64,000 nt of DNA from Akkermansia muciniphila (GCA_945888515.1 CAMDAD010000005.1:62001-126000); one strand, 5' to 3'. Shown: positions 53,832-63,242, counted from the first letter of the stretch. Translations and numbers: made by a program. Notes: generated by a model from the letters alone, not told the origin.

Positions 53832-54223
53832 GAAGTGCAGCTAAAAACTAGCGAACACTTGCGGTAATGAAAAGCAGTAAATACAGAGAGCAAGGTCAGC
53901 GCGATGAAGCGAGGGAAATGGATTCGATCAAACCCAGAATTTTTCAGAATGAACCAAAATTAGGAATGGGAAAAATTGCTCACCTTTGGCTGCTAGGCCA
54001 CACAATCGTAGTGATCTCAGTGGCAAAAAACCATGAGTCACGATGCTCAATCGTTTCCCTCGCTGCATCGCTGAGGCTCTTCGCCACGAGAATCCAAAGA
54101 TCACGCGGATGGTCCGTCTCATGGGTTTGGTAGACGGATGCTTCCGCGGTGTCACGCGGAAGCATCAATACCATTTCTTCTGCCCGAAATCCTTGCCAGG
54201 GATGGGCTCGCTTTGGCCGCAAA
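53832..54223. other. Gene-free stretch with imperfect inverted repeat
   Basis: The 392 nt between the GH16 start and the recA stop hold no believable gene. Within it, 53896-53924 (TCAGCGCGATGAAGCGAGGG and on) is nearly the reverse complement of 54049-54074. The arms are about 26-29 nt, separated by about 124 nt, with a few mismatches and a 2-nt offset. It could be a worn-out miniature mobile element or a repeated intergenic unit. I see no target-site duplication and no other copy in the window. Confidence 0.4.
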
Positions 54224-55261
54224 TTATTTCTTTGGCTCGTTGAGTTTCGCGAGGACGGCAGCTTCCAACTCCGCGTAGAGGGCTGGGTCGTTTTTCAGCA
54301 TATCCTTCGCGGCATCGCGGCCTTGGGCGAGTTGAGTGCCGTTGTAGCTGAACCAGCTGCCGCGCTTTTGCACGATCTCCATTTCCAGAGCCAGATCCAG
54401 AAGCGAGCCTGTGGATGAAATGCCTTCGTTAAACATGATGTCGAACTCCGCTTCGGCAAAGGGCGGGGCGACTTTGTTTTTCACGCATTTGATTTTGGTG
54501 CGATTGCCCATAACCGTGCCATCGGACGCTTTGATTTGGCTGATGCGGCGGATGTCCACGCGTACCGAGGAGAAAAATTTCAAAGCACGACCGCCGGGAG
54601 TGGTCTCAGGATTCCCAAACATGACACCGATTTTTTCGCGGATTTGATTGGTGAAAACGCAGACAGTGCGTGCTTTCGAGATGAAGCTGGTGAGCTTGCG
54701 CATGGCGGCGCTCATCAGGCGGGCTTGCGCACCGACGGTAGAATCGCCGATTTCTCCATCAAGTTCTTGTTTTGTGACAAGGGCGGCGACGGAATCGAGC
54801 ACGACGACGTCGATCGCGTTCGAGCGGACGAGTGCCTCGCAAATTTGCAGAGCCTCTTCGCCAGAGGAGGGTTGGGAGACCAGAAGGTCATCGAGATTGA
54901 CGCCAAGACGGCGGGCGTATTGGGGGTCGAGCGCGTGTTCCACGTCGATAAACGCTGCCAAGCCTCCACGTTTTTGTGCCTGGGCGATGAGCGTGAGAGT
55001 GAGAGTGGTTTTACCCGAGGATTCCGGGCCGAAGATTTCGACGATACGACCGCGGGGGAAACCGCCCACGCCGAGGGCTCGGTCGATGAGCAAGTTCCCT
55101 GTCGGGATGACTTCTACATCCATGCGGGTATTGTCGCCCATGCGCATGATGGCGGCTTCACCAAATTCTTTTTGGATGTGGGAGATTGCTGCGTCGAGAT
55201 TGCGCTTGCGGGCATCGGCCAATTTTTCGGCCCCGGTATCAGTAGTGGTTTTCGCTGCCAT
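54224..55261 (-). CDS. recA: Recombinase RecA
   Basis: RecA forms filaments on single-stranded DNA, pairs homologous strands and triggers LexA self-cleavage. Walker A GPESSGKT is at residues 78-85, Walker [11 protein letters not shown] near 145, and the DNA-binding loop block [21 protein letters not shown] near 210. The Gln of loop L2 (FTNQIREK) and the C-terminal domain are present. Length 345 is normal. The upstream region holds a LexA-type palindrome and a possible promoter. It stands alone, with recX not visible nearby. Confidence 0.97.
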   Translation of the reverse strand: MAAKTTTDTGAEKLADARKRNLDAAISHIQKEFGEAAIMRMGDNTRMDVEVIPTGNLLIDRALGVGGFPRGRIVEIFGPESSGKTTLTLTLIAQAQKRGGLAAFIDVEHALDPQYARRLGVNLDDLLVSQPSSGEEALQICEALVRSNAIDVVVLDSVAALVTKQELDGEIGDSTVGAQARLMSAAMRKLTSFISKARTVCVFTNQIREKIGVMFGNPETTPGGRALKFFSSVRVDIRRISQIKASDGTVMGNRTKIKCVKNKVAPPFAEAEFDIMFNEGISSTGSLLDLALEMEIVQKRGSWFSYNGTQLAQGRDAAKDMLKNDPALYAELEAAVLAKLNEPKK

Positions 55262-55286
55262 AAGATGTGTGTGGTTGACGCGAGTG

Positions 55287-55314
55287 ATTTTGCCTTATTC
55301 ATGGCGTTCGTCAA
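55287..55314 (-). promoter_or_regulatory. Candidate recA promoter
   Basis: On the minus strand TTGACG (55314-55309) and CAAAAT (55292-55287) are 16 nt apart. The -35 box matches 5 of 6 consensus bases and the -10 box 4 of 6. It stands 9 nt downstream of the LexA palindrome. Confidence 0.4.
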
Positions 55315-55323
55315 CAAAAAAGA

Positions 55324-55337
55324 TGTTCGATTGAACA
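55324..55337 (-). promoter_or_regulatory. LexA-type SOS operator of recA
   Basis: TGTTC-N4-GAACA with a perfect 5-bp palindrome in each arm stands 62 nt upstream of the recA start codon and next to a candidate -35 box. I recall the same motif being described for Verrucomicrobiota LexA. No lexA gene is in the window. Confidence 0.82.
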
Positions 55338-55432
55338 AAAAAATGACAATTTATTGAAATTTCAAGCATTTTTGTGCAATGAGAGGGTTTGTGGAGAGGT
55401 GTGATTGACAGGGGCAGGTGAGGGAATTAGGG

Positions 55433-56674
55433 ATGGTCATGATTTCTGAGACGGCACCGCACGTGGTCGTGATCGGCGGGGGACCGGCGGGCTTGTATGC
55501 GGCGGAGACCGCGGCGCTGCAGGGGGCGCGGGTGAGTTTGTATGAAGCCAAGGCTTCGGTGGGGCGAAAATTGTTAGTCGCTGGGCGTGGCGGGCTCAAC
55601 TTAACCCATGCCGATGCGCCGGAGGTGTTTGTGACGCGCTATCGGGGTGTGCAGATGCCGGAGGGTTGGTGGGTGCGTTGTTTGGCGGAATTTCCCCCAG
55701 AAATGCTTCGTGATTGGGCCGCAGGGTTGGGTATCGAGACCTTCGCGCAGCGCACGGGCAGAATTTATCCACGCGAAATGAAGGCGGCGCCACTGCTGCG
55801 GCGCTGGGTGGAGCGGTTGCGCGCGCTAGAGGTGAAGATGTTTGTGAAGCATCGTCTTGTGGCGATGCCGTCGGGCGCGTCTGCGGAGTGGGTGCTTGAA
55901 GCCCCTGCGGGTGAGGTGCGTGTGACGGCGGATGCGATCATTTTGGCGCTGGGAGGGGCCTCGTGGGCGATCACCGGATCCGATGGCAAGTGGACCGAGA
56001 TGTTAGACAGCATCGGCGTGTCGGTGCAGCCCTGGCAGGCAGCAAATTGCGGATGGGAAGTGGCTTGGCCGGAGGAATTGGTGCCGCGTATCGAGGGGCA
56101 GCCGTTAAAGAATGCAGCGGCGCGTGCCGGCGCTGTGGGTGCCACGGGCGAGCTCATGTTGACGCGCTACGGACTGGAGGGTGGTATCATCTATCAACTG
56201 GGTCCTGAGTTGCGAGCGATGGCCTTCCCAGAGCTGTGCATTGACCTCAAGCCCGATCAAAGCGCGGAACAGTTGCGGCGGAAGATGGAATCCGTTAGAA
56301 AAAATCATCTGCAGGAAACGGCGGTCCGCTGGCGACTCTCAACGGCGTCTCATGCGCTGTTAGCATGGCGGGCGCAGAGGGAAGGGGCGTGCGATCTAAC
56401 GGATTTGACGCGCATTGTCAAAAATCTGCGGGTTCCTTTATTGCGACCGCGTCCCATCGATGAAGCCATTTCCTCGGCAGGCGGTGTGGCATGGCGTGAG
56501 GTAGCAGATGATCTATCGCTGCTGCATGCGCCTAACGTATTTGTCGCGGGGGAAATGCTCGACTGGGAGGCGCCCACCGGCGGCTATCTGATGCAAGGCT
56601 GTTTCGCCTCGGGGCGATGGGCGGCGCGGGGCGCGCTTGCTTTTTGCCTGAAAGCCCGTAACATCCACCGCTGA
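55433..56674 (+). CDS. FAD/NAD(P)-dependent oxidoreductase, HI0933/BaiN family
   Basis: An N-terminal FAD-binding motif VVVIGGGPAGLYAAE (GxGxxG) is followed by SVGRKLLVAGRGGLNLTHAD, the recognisable block of HI0933-like flavoproteins, and a C-terminal GEMLDWEAPTGGYLMQGCFASGRWAARGA block which binds FAD. The length (about 413 residues) is normal. The family includes reductases of unknown physiological substrate; BaiN acts on bile-acid intermediates, but that cannot be inferred here. ATG 55433 has AGGGAATTAGGG in front of it, one of few clear Shine-Dalgarno-like leaders; ATG 55439 or GTG 55418 are possible starts. The following gene begins on the base after the stop. Confidence 0.88.
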   Translation: MVMISETAPHVVVIGGGPAGLYAAETAALQGARVSLYEAKASVGRKLLVAGRGGLNLTHADAPEVFVTRYRGVQMPEGWWVRCLAEFPPEMLRDWAAGLGIETFAQRTGRIYPREMKAAPLLRRWVERLRALEVKMFVKHRLVAMPSGASAEWVLEAPAGEVRVTADAIILALGGASWAITGSDGKWTEMLDSIGVSVQPWQAANCGWEVAWPEELVPRIEGQPLKNAAARAGAVGATGELMLTRYGLEGGIIYQLGPELRAMAFPELCIDLKPDQSAEQLRRKMESVRKNHLQETAVRWRLSTASHALLAWRAQREGACDLTDLTRIVKNLRVPLLRPRPIDEAISSAGGVAWREVADDLSLLHAPNVFVAGEMLDWEAPTGGYLMQGCFASGRWAARGALAFCLKARNIHR

Positions 56675-57211
56675 ATGCCTTGGAAAATCATCATTCTGTT
56701 AGGAATCCTGCCTGTCGTCGCCTACTGGTTAGGGCGTTATTTTTTCTATCAAAAATCCCAGCGGCAGATTGGCGCGGTGGACTGCCGGTTGAGTGTGGAG
56801 GACTACGCGAAAAAAATTTCCTATGCGGGAAAAATTCCGCGCTCGTTGGTCGGGCGTCGCACGGCGTCGGCTCTCGCGGAAATCTCCTTGGCTGCCGCGT
56901 ATGAGTTGCTGAAGTCGGATCACCCGCAGCCTGTGCGCATCCGCAATCGCGCCGATACCTGGGCGCAGATCGTGGCCCCATTCAGCATTCTGATTGCTGT
57001 ATTCGGCATACTGGTGGGTCGCCCCGCGACAGTCTGCATCGCTGCGGCGGTGGTTGTGAATGCGGTGGTGGCTCTGATGAAATTCACCTCTCGCTCGATC
57101 GCGAAACATGCGTCGGAACGAGCGATCGTTTTGTTGCGCAGCGCTCGCATTCCCCGTGCGGAAGACGAGACATCCATCGAGCTGTGCATCAGGGCTTTGA
57201 CATGGAAGTGA
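56675..57211 (+). CDS. Membrane protein of unknown function (178 residues)
   Basis: The start codon follows directly after the stop of the flavoprotein gene, so the two are probably coupled. There is a hydrophobic helix at residues 4-20 and two more in a hydrophobic hairpin at about 100-140; the rest is basic. There is no HExxH or other catalytic motif. The topology is reminiscent of short zinc-metallopeptidase-like membrane proteins, but no catalytic residues support it. Function unknown. Confidence 0.6.
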   Translation: MPWKIIILLGILPVVAYWLGRYFFYQKSQRQIGAVDCRLSVEDYAKKISYAGKIPRSLVGRRTASALAEISLAAAYELLKSDHPQPVRIRNRADTWAQIVAPFSILIAVFGILVGRPATVCIAAAVVVNAVVALMKFTSRSIAKHASERAIVLLRSARIPRAEDETSIELCIRALTWK

Positions 57212-57377
57212 CGCGAAGGTTGATGAGCCATGTATTTACAAATGCTAGTCGCTGAAAATTTCCTTCGATTCTTGCATTCTCGTCGATTGACATTTTCAGC
57301 CATAGAGATCAAAGTCTGCGTCCGGACTGTGGAGAAGCTGTTTCTTCCATCCGCTTATCAACCAAAAAACCATTGCC

Positions 57378-59027
57378 GTGTTTTCCAACGAAGACTATCT
57401 TTTGCAATTGCTCACCGAAGCTGGATTGGTCAGCGAGGGGATCATTGATTCCGCGCGACGATCCACCGGTGATGCCACCGTCATCGAAAAGCTGATCCAG
57501 TCCGGCCAACTCAGTCAGGAAGAAATTGCGGGAGTGCTCGCCTCTAGCAATGCGCTGGAGTATTTCGATCTCGCTAACGCAACCATTTCGCCACAGGTCG
57601 CCAACTCCATCACCGATGAAGTGGCGCGTCGTTACAAGGCGATTCCGGTTCATGACGACGGCTATTCTCTCACCGTTGCCATTGCCGATCCGTTTGACTT
57701 CGAGACGCTCGATGCGCTGCCGCACGTGCTCGCACGCGATGTGAATTTTGTGGTTTCTACACCTAGTGCCATCCAGCAAATCCTGCGCGGTTTTTATGGT
57801 GCCTCCGAGATCACCGCTCAGGCGGCGGATGATTCCATCGAAAACACCGAGGGTGATGCTCCCATCATAAAGCTGGTCATCAACATGCTTGTCGAGGCTT
57901 TTAATCAGCGCGCGTCCGACATTCATATCGAGCCGTTAGAGACCAGCGTGCGTGTGCGTTATCGCGTGGACGGCAAGTTGGTAGAAATCGCAAATCATCC
58001 GAAAAAACTGCTGCCTGCGATCATTGCGCGGTTAAAAGTGATGAGCACCAGCATGAGCATCGCGGAAAAGCGTTTGCCTCAGGACGGGCGCATCCAGATC
58101 AAGGTCGCAGGCAAAGACGTGGACCTGCGGGTTTCCTCGGTGCCTTCGAATCACGGCGAGTCCATCGTCATGCGTATTCTCGACAAGTCCGGTCTGGTGC
58201 TCGGTCTTCCGGAGCTGGGATTCTTTTCGGACGACCAGACAACGTTCGAGCGTCTTCTGGCCTTGCCCGATGGCATCTTGTTGGTCACGGGGCCTACTGG
58301 ATCGGGGAAAACGACGACGCTCTACGGATGTCTCAACGTGATCAACCGCCCAGACAAAAAAATCATTACGGTCGAAGATCCGGTCGAGTATGAAATGCCC
58401 GGCATCAACCAAGTGATGGTGAAGACTGACATCGGAATGACCTTCTCCAATGCGCTTCGCGCCATGCTGCGCCAAGCGCCAAACATCATTATGATTGGTG
58501 AGATTCGGGATGCGGAAACAGCGAATATCGCGATCAATGCGTCGCTCACGGGTCACTTGGTATTCTCCACCCTCCACACCAACGATGCCCCCTCCGCCGT
58601 CGCGCGTCTGGCGGATATCGGCATCAAACGTTTCCTCATCGCTTCGGCGGTCCGCGCAGTATTGGCACAGCGTCTGGTGCGCAAGTTGTGCCCTGCTTGT
58701 AAAGTGGAGATGCCGATGACCGACAAAGAGCTGCGGGCCTTGCGGCTCGATGCCTCGCGCATGGCGGATTCCACGATCTTTGGTCCCGCGGGTTGCGATA
58801 AGTGCCGGAAAAAAGGCTATCGCGGACGGATGGGCATCTTTGAGATTTTCGAAATCGATGATGAGGTGCGCCACCTGATCAATGCGGAACTCAGCTCCTC
58901 GCAATTGCGCAAGCGTGCCCGGGAAATGGGCATGCGCTCGATGCGTGAGGACGGCATCCGCAAGGTGCTCGCCGGTCTCACCACCGCTCAAGAAGTCATC
59001 CATGTGACCATGGCAGACTTTGATTGA
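57378..59027 (+). CDS. Type IV pilus/type II secretion motor ATPase (GspE/PilB family), copy 1
   Basis: The gene starts at a GTG (57378). Residues 1-150 are the N1 domain found in PilB/GspE proteins, and the core runs from about 165. Walker A GPTGSGKTTT starts at residue 305 (Lys311), the Asp box ITVEDPVEYEMPGINQ follows, then Walker B IIMIGEIRDAETA and the His box TGHLVFSTLHTND. Near residue 440 CPAC and 475 CDKC form a four-cysteine zinc site. It hydrolyses ATP to push pilin subunits through the platform. The second ATPase begins 42 nt later, the platform gene 1.8 kb later. Confidence 0.92.
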   Translation: MFSNEDYLLQLLTEAGLVSEGIIDSARRSTGDATVIEKLIQSGQLSQEEIAGVLASSNALEYFDLANATISPQVANSITDEVARRYKAIPVHDDGYSLTVAIADPFDFETLDALPHVLARDVNFVVSTPSAIQQILRGFYGASEITAQAADDSIENTEGDAPIIKLVINMLVEAFNQRASDIHIEPLETSVRVRYRVDGKLVEIANHPKKLLPAIIARLKVMSTSMSIAEKRLPQDGRIQIKVAGKDVDLRVSSVPSNHGESIVMRILDKSGLVLGLPELGFFSDDQTTFERLLALPDGILLVTGPTGSGKTTTLYGCLNVINRPDKKIITVEDPVEYEMPGINQVMVKTDIGMTFSNALRAMLRQAPNIIMIGEIRDAETANIAINASLTGHLVFSTLHTNDAPSAVARLADIGIKRFLIASAVRAVLAQRLVRKLCPACKVEMPMTDKELRALRLDASRMADSTIFGPAGCDKCRKKGYRGRMGIFEIFEIDDEVRHLINAELSSSQLRKRAREMGMRSMREDGIRKVLAGLTTAQEVIHVTMADFD

Positions 59028-59069
59028 TTCCTTCCACTATTTTTCTTCAAGCAAAAAAAACTTCACATC

Positions 59070-60743
59070 ATGGACAACCAACAGGTTCTCGACCTTTTCA
59101 TCAATCGTGGCATGATCGACCAGGCTCTCGCTGGCGACATCCTTGCGGAGATCGATCATAGCGGCAAGGAGATCGGCGAAATTCTCACGGATTACCAAGT
59201 CATTCAGCACCGCGATGATATTTGGCCCATGGTTGCCGCTGAGCTCTCCACCGAGATGGTGGATCTGAGCGACTGGACACCGCCTGAAGAAATTCTTGCA
59301 TTAGTGCCTGCGGGCATGGCGCGTCTTCACGGTGCCTTACCCGTTAATTTCACCAACGAGGGCTTGTTCGTTTGCTTGGTTGATCCGCTCAATCCGCAGA
59401 CCGTGGAAGACCTCCGCTTTGCTCTCGGTCGTGAAATCCACGTCTTGGTCGCCCCAGACTACGTCATCGAGGATCGCATCAGCGAACTCTACGGTGGCGA
59501 TGGCAAGGCGATGGAGGATATTCTCGGGCAGCTCGAATTCGGCGGCCCCTCGGACTCCAACGCCATGGATATCGAGGCCGAGGCGAACTCCGCGCCCATC
59601 ATCCGTTATGTCGATCTAGTGCTCTATCAGGCGATCAAGGAAAAGGCATCCGACATTCACTTTGAGCCTTTTGAAAAAGAGTTCAAAATCCGCTATCGTA
59701 TCGATGGCGCGCTTTATGAAATGGCACCACCGCCGGTGCATTTGGCCTTGCCCATTATTTCCCGCGTCAAGGTCATGTCGAACATGAACATCGCGGAGCG
59801 CCGCATCCCGCAGGACGGGCGTATCGTCAAGCAGTTCGGTGAAAAACAAGTGGACATGCGTGTTTCCTCGCTGCCCACCCAGTATGGCGAGTCTGTGGTA
59901 TTGCGGGTGCTCGACCGCTCCTCGGTCAATCTTTCGTTAGAAAATCTGGGCCTGCCGCCGCACATCTACGAATACATCGGCGAGACCATTGAAAAGCCCA
60001 ATGGCATTTTCATTGTCACGGGGCCTACTGGTGCCGGAAAAACCACCACTCTCTACGCGGCGCTGCGTCGCATTAACACGATCGACTCGAAATTACTCAC
60101 GGCGGAAGACCCCGTTGAGTATGACATCGATGGCATCATCCAGATTCCTGTGCACGAAGGCATTGGTCTCGATTTCCCGCGTATCCTGCGCGCCTTTCTC
60201 CGTCAGGACCCAGACCGCATCATGATCGGGGAAATGCGCGATATCGATACCGCGCAGATCGCGATTCAGGCGGCGCTGACGGGTCACTTGGTGCTATCTA
60301 CACTGCACACCAACGATGCTCCCGGCGCGGTCACGCGTTTGATCGACATGGGTTGCGAACCGTTCCTCGTCGCAGCCTCGCTCGAAGGTGTGTTGGCTCA
60401 GCGTCTGGTGCGGACGATTTGCAAGGACTGTAAATCGCCGTATGAACCGAACGAAGCGATCTTGACTCAGCTCGGGGTTTCCTCTCACGAAATCGGCGAC
60501 AAGAGCTTCTACACCGGCCGCGGTTGTGATTCCTGTGGTCAGTCTGGCTATAGAGGCCGACAAGGTCTTTACGAATTGCTAGACATCACTGACCCCGTGC
60601 GCGATCTGATCATTGATCGTGCTCCGTCTGTGGTGATCAAACAAAAAGCCGTGGAGTTGGGGATGCAGACCCTGCGCGAAGATGGTTTGCGCAACATTTA
60701 CCTCGGTAATACCACGATCGAGGAAGTGCTGAAATACACCTAA
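59070..60743 (+). CDS. Type IV pilus/type II secretion motor ATPase (GspE/PilB family), copy 2
   Basis: This 557-residue protein has the same layout as the previous gene: N1 domain (1-165), core with Walker A GPTGAGKTTT from residue 318 (Lys324), Asp box LTAEDPVEYDIDGIIQ, Walker B IMIGEMRDIDTAQ, His box GHLVLSTLHTND, and the four Cys in CKDC and CDSC of a zinc site. The two genes are clearly paralogues but differ widely outside the core. A separate retraction ATPase (PilT, which lacks the N1 domain) is not seen in the window. It lies 42 nt downstream of copy 1 and 116 nt before the platform gene. Confidence 0.92.
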   Translation: MDNQQVLDLFINRGMIDQALAGDILAEIDHSGKEIGEILTDYQVIQHRDDIWPMVAAELSTEMVDLSDWTPPEEILALVPAGMARLHGALPVNFTNEGLFVCLVDPLNPQTVEDLRFALGREIHVLVAPDYVIEDRISELYGGDGKAMEDILGQLEFGGPSDSNAMDIEAEANSAPIIRYVDLVLYQAIKEKASDIHFEPFEKEFKIRYRIDGALYEMAPPPVHLALPIISRVKVMSNMNIAERRIPQDGRIVKQFGEKQVDMRVSSLPTQYGESVVLRVLDRSSVNLSLENLGLPPHIYEYIGETIEKPNGIFIVTGPTGAGKTTTLYAALRRINTIDSKLLTAEDPVEYDIDGIIQIPVHEGIGLDFPRILRAFLRQDPDRIMIGEMRDIDTAQIAIQAALTGHLVLSTLHTNDAPGAVTRLIDMGCEPFLVAASLEGVLAQRLVRTICKDCKSPYEPNEAILTQLGVSSHEIGDKSFYTGRGCDSCGQSGYRGRQGLYELLDITDPVRDLIIDRAPSVVIKQKAVELGMQTLREDGLRNIYLGNTTIEEVLKYT

Positions 60744-60859
60744 GCGGGGATGACCCCGAAAAATAATCCACACTTGCCGCAAAAAATTCATCGCCATCCG
60801 TCCCGTTTTTGTCTTCAATCGCCCTGTAAAATTATAACAATAAGCCCGATACCAAACTC

Positions 60860-62128
60860 ATGCCGAATTTCCAATATCTAGCCATGGATGCCAAGGGGGA
60901 GCAAACCTCCGGCACAATCGAAGCTTCCAATGAAACTGATGCTCTCGCCAAGTTGCGGCAAAAGGGATTGTATCCCACACAGATCGCAGTGGCGGGACAA
61001 TCCGCGAAAAAGAGCGCGAAAAAATCCAGTGCCAAGGCCGGACCGAAAACAAAAACGGGTGGTCGGATCAAGCCCAAGGTGCTGATGATTTTCACCCGCC
61101 AATTGGCGACGCTGATCGACTCCGGACTGCCACTGTTGCGCGGTCTCACCGTGCTTGGCAAGCAAGAGCCGAACCCCGTGCTGCGCGGCACGATCGATGC
61201 GCTCGGTGATTCGGTTCAAGGTGGTTCCACATTTTCCGAGTCGCTGGCGCAGCATCCACGGATTTTCAATAAGCTCTACGTGAACATGGTGAAGGCTGGT
61301 GAGCTCGGTGGTGTGCTCGAGGTGGTCCTCAATCGTTTGGCGGAATACCAAGAAAAGGCCCACAAGCTTAAAAACAAAATCGTTTCGGCGATGGTTTATC
61401 CCGTCATCGTGATGTTCATCGCGGTCTCCATTCTCTTGTTCCTGATGATTTTCATCGTGCCGCGTTTCAAAGATATGTTCTCTGAAATGGGCGATGCGGA
61501 ATTGCCCTTGATTTCCCAGGCGGTCTTCGGGTTTTCCGACTTCCTGATCAAGCCGACCATCTGGATCATTCCGAACATTGTGTGGATTCTGCTCGCCGCT
61601 ACCGGTTTCTATTTAGGCTTCGCCGCATGGGGTCGCACGCCTAAGGGGCGCAACTTCGTCGACGCGTTGAAACTGCGCTTGCCTATCTTCGGGGATATCC
61701 AGCGCAAGAGCGCGGTATCGCGTTTCTCTCGGACATTGGGAACGCTCGTCACATCGGGTGTGCCGATTTTGCAAGCTCTCAACATCACCAAGGAGACGGC
61801 GGGCAACGTTGTGATCTCCCAAGCCATTGCCCAAGTGCATGAGGCGGTCAAAGAAGGGGAATCCATCGTCACGCCTCTGCAAGCATCCGGTGTGTTCCCG
61901 AACATGGTGATTTCCATGGTGGACGTGGGTGAGGAAACCGGACAGTTGCCGGAAATGTTGCTCAAAGTCGCTGACGTGTATGACGACGAAGTTGACAATG
62001 CCGTGACCGCGCTTACCAGTATCTTGGAGCCGATCATGATCGTATTTTTGGCACTGGTCGTCGGCTCTGTGGTGTTCGCACTCTTCTTGCCGCTGATCAA
62101 GATCATCAACGAAATGGGGCAGCAGTAA
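60860..62128 (+). CDS. Type IV pilus/type II secretion platform protein (PilC/GspF family)
   Basis: The 422-residue protein has two GspF halves. The first, about residues 65-190, has the block MIFTRQLATLIDSGLPLLRGL; the second, about 270-400, has VSRFSRTLGTLVTSGVPILQAL and SMVDVGEETGQLPEML. Membrane helices are at about 175-200, 230-252 and 385-410. An N-terminal positively charged tract (AKKSAKKSSAKAGPKTKTGG) joins a small N-domain to the first half. The protein sits in the inner membrane and receives force from the PilB-type ATPase. Its stop overlaps the first possible start of the pseudopilin gene (TAATG). Confidence 0.93.
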   Translation: MPNFQYLAMDAKGEQTSGTIEASNETDALAKLRQKGLYPTQIAVAGQSAKKSAKKSSAKAGPKTKTGGRIKPKVLMIFTRQLATLIDSGLPLLRGLTVLGKQEPNPVLRGTIDALGDSVQGGSTFSESLAQHPRIFNKLYVNMVKAGELGGVLEVVLNRLAEYQEKAHKLKNKIVSAMVYPVIVMFIAVSILLFLMIFIVPRFKDMFSEMGDAELPLISQAVFGFSDFLIKPTIWIIPNIVWILLAATGFYLGFAAWGRTPKGRNFVDALKLRLPIFGDIQRKSAVSRFSRTLGTLVTSGVPILQALNITKETAGNVVISQAIAQVHEAVKEGESIVTPLQASGVFPNMVISMVDVGEETGQLPEMLLKVADVYDDEVDNAVTALTSILEPIMIVFLALVVGSVVFALFLPLIKIINEMGQQ

Positions 62129-62160
62129 TGATTTTCCCAATCGCACAAAAACCCAAGCAT

Positions 62161-62754
62161 ATGAAATTCCCCACCTACCCGCGTGGACGTCGTCAGGCCG
62201 GTTTCACATTGATGGAACTGCTGGTGGTCATCACCATCATCGTCATCCTTGCCAGCCTCACCATGGGCGGGCTGGGATTCATGCAGCGCAATCAGGCCGT
62301 GCAGAAATGCAAGGCGCAAATCGCGATGCTCGGAACGGGCTTGGAGGAATACAAGCTCGACTTCGGCCGCTACCCAGTGGCGAACGATACGGGAGCTACC
62401 AGCGATTTGGGATCCAACGTTCTCTATCGTGCTCTTTATTGGGATAGCGATAGCAATGGTGCGGGTATAGGCGCGGATCCGAACCAGCGCGTTTATTTGA
62501 CCGAGCTCGACCCCACTAGCACCAAACAAGGATGGAGCAGCAACATCGTGGCCTCACCGCAAAACACGATACGGGATCCATGGGGCTTGGATTATCGCTA
62601 TCGCTCTGGCGTCGATGCCACAGGGGTGGTGAATGCCAATTGCATCAATCCTGATTTCGACCTTTGGTCCTTCGGTCCCGATGGTGCTTGTGGGAGCATT
62701 GTTCCCAATAGCAGGGATCCGCTAGCCCAGGATAATATTTCGAACTGGAAGTAA
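62161..62754 (+). CDS. Type IV pilin / GspG-like pseudopilin
   Basis: The prepilin peptidase site is RRQAG|FTLMELLVVITIIVILASLTM, with cleavage after Gly at residue 14 of the start at ATG 62161; the mature protein begins with Phe and has the Glu at position 5 required for assembly. An alternative ATG at 62128, overlapping the PilC stop, would give a 25-residue leader. The C-terminal part has DPWGLDYRYRS and FGPDGACGS, typical of GspG-type pseudopilins, including a short C-terminal calcium-binding-like end. It may be a minor pilin or the major subunit of a T2SS-like pilus. A strong terminator follows. Confidence 0.9.
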   Translation: MKFPTYPRGRRQAGFTLMELLVVITIIVILASLTMGGLGFMQRNQAVQKCKAQIAMLGTGLEEYKLDFGRYPVANDTGATSDLGSNVLYRALYWDSDSNGAGIGADPNQRVYLTELDPTSTKQGWSSNIVASPQNTIRDPWGLDYRYRSGVDATGVVNANCINPDFDLWSFGPDGACGSIVPNSRDPLAQDNISNWK

Positions 62755-62774
62755 GAGGGGGAAATCCTCAAGAG

Positions 62775-62802
62775 AAAAGCCGCCATCTCGGCGGCTTTTT
62801 TT
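62775..62802. terminator. Bidirectional rho-independent terminator
   Basis: AAAAGCCGCC-ATCTC-GGCGGCTTTTTTT stands between the pseudopilin gene and the convergent lipoprotein gene. Six GC pairs plus A/T tracts on both flanks let it act in both directions. Confidence 0.85.
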
Positions 62803-62803
62803 G

Positions 62804-63235
62804 TTAGCTAGGGGTTTCCAGTGATTGAAGTGCCTTTTTCTGGAAATCACCCAGCAGGCGATATTCTTTCTCGGTGATCGGATAGGGACCGGACACTTCC
62901 AGTGGCTTGCTCCTCGTGCGGGTGTCGTTGCGAATCGAGTAGGCCTCACGTTTCTTCAGATAGTAGAGGATCAGATAATGTCGGTGATCTTGGGTGGACT
63001 CCGCGATGCAGTCAGGTGTGCCAAGTGGCTCAAGAAACCCTTGAAATTCCGGGTGCAGCGTTGAGTAATTTTGCAATCGCTGCCAGCCGAGCGTGGGTGG
63101 AGTATCCATGACGAGCATGATGCTATTGTTCGCCTCTTTTTCCGTCCATCCCGAATTCCATGCCGCCCGGTAGGGCGCACACTGGGTCAGAGGAATGGCA
63201 CAAAACAGGAGGAGAATCGAGGAACTGCGGAGCAT
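62804..63235 (-). CDS. Predicted lipoprotein of unknown function
   Basis: The signal sequence MLRSSSILLLFCAIPLTQC ends in a lipobox-like LTQC with Cys at residue 19. The mature part (about 124 residues) has no recognised family; it contains PPTLGWQRLQNYSTLHPEFQGF and YLILYYLKKREAYSIRND, suggesting a compact beta-type domain. Start ATG 63235; its stop is 2 nt from the terminator T-run. The protease gene lies 7 nt upstream on the same strand, so the two probably form an operon. Confidence 0.7.
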   Translation of the reverse strand: MLRSSSILLLFCAIPLTQCAPYRAAWNSGWTEKEANNSIMLVMDTPPTLGWQRLQNYSTLHPEFQGFLEPLGTPDCIAESTQDHRHYLILYYLKKREAYSIRNDTRTRSKPLEVSGPYPITEKEYRLLGDFQKKALQSLETPS

Positions 63236-63242
63236 GGTCGTT

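Noticed and set aside
53867..54155. Short frames on both strands next to recA
   Set aside because: Their residues repeat the inverted-repeat DNA and lack any family sign; treated as intergenic DNA.
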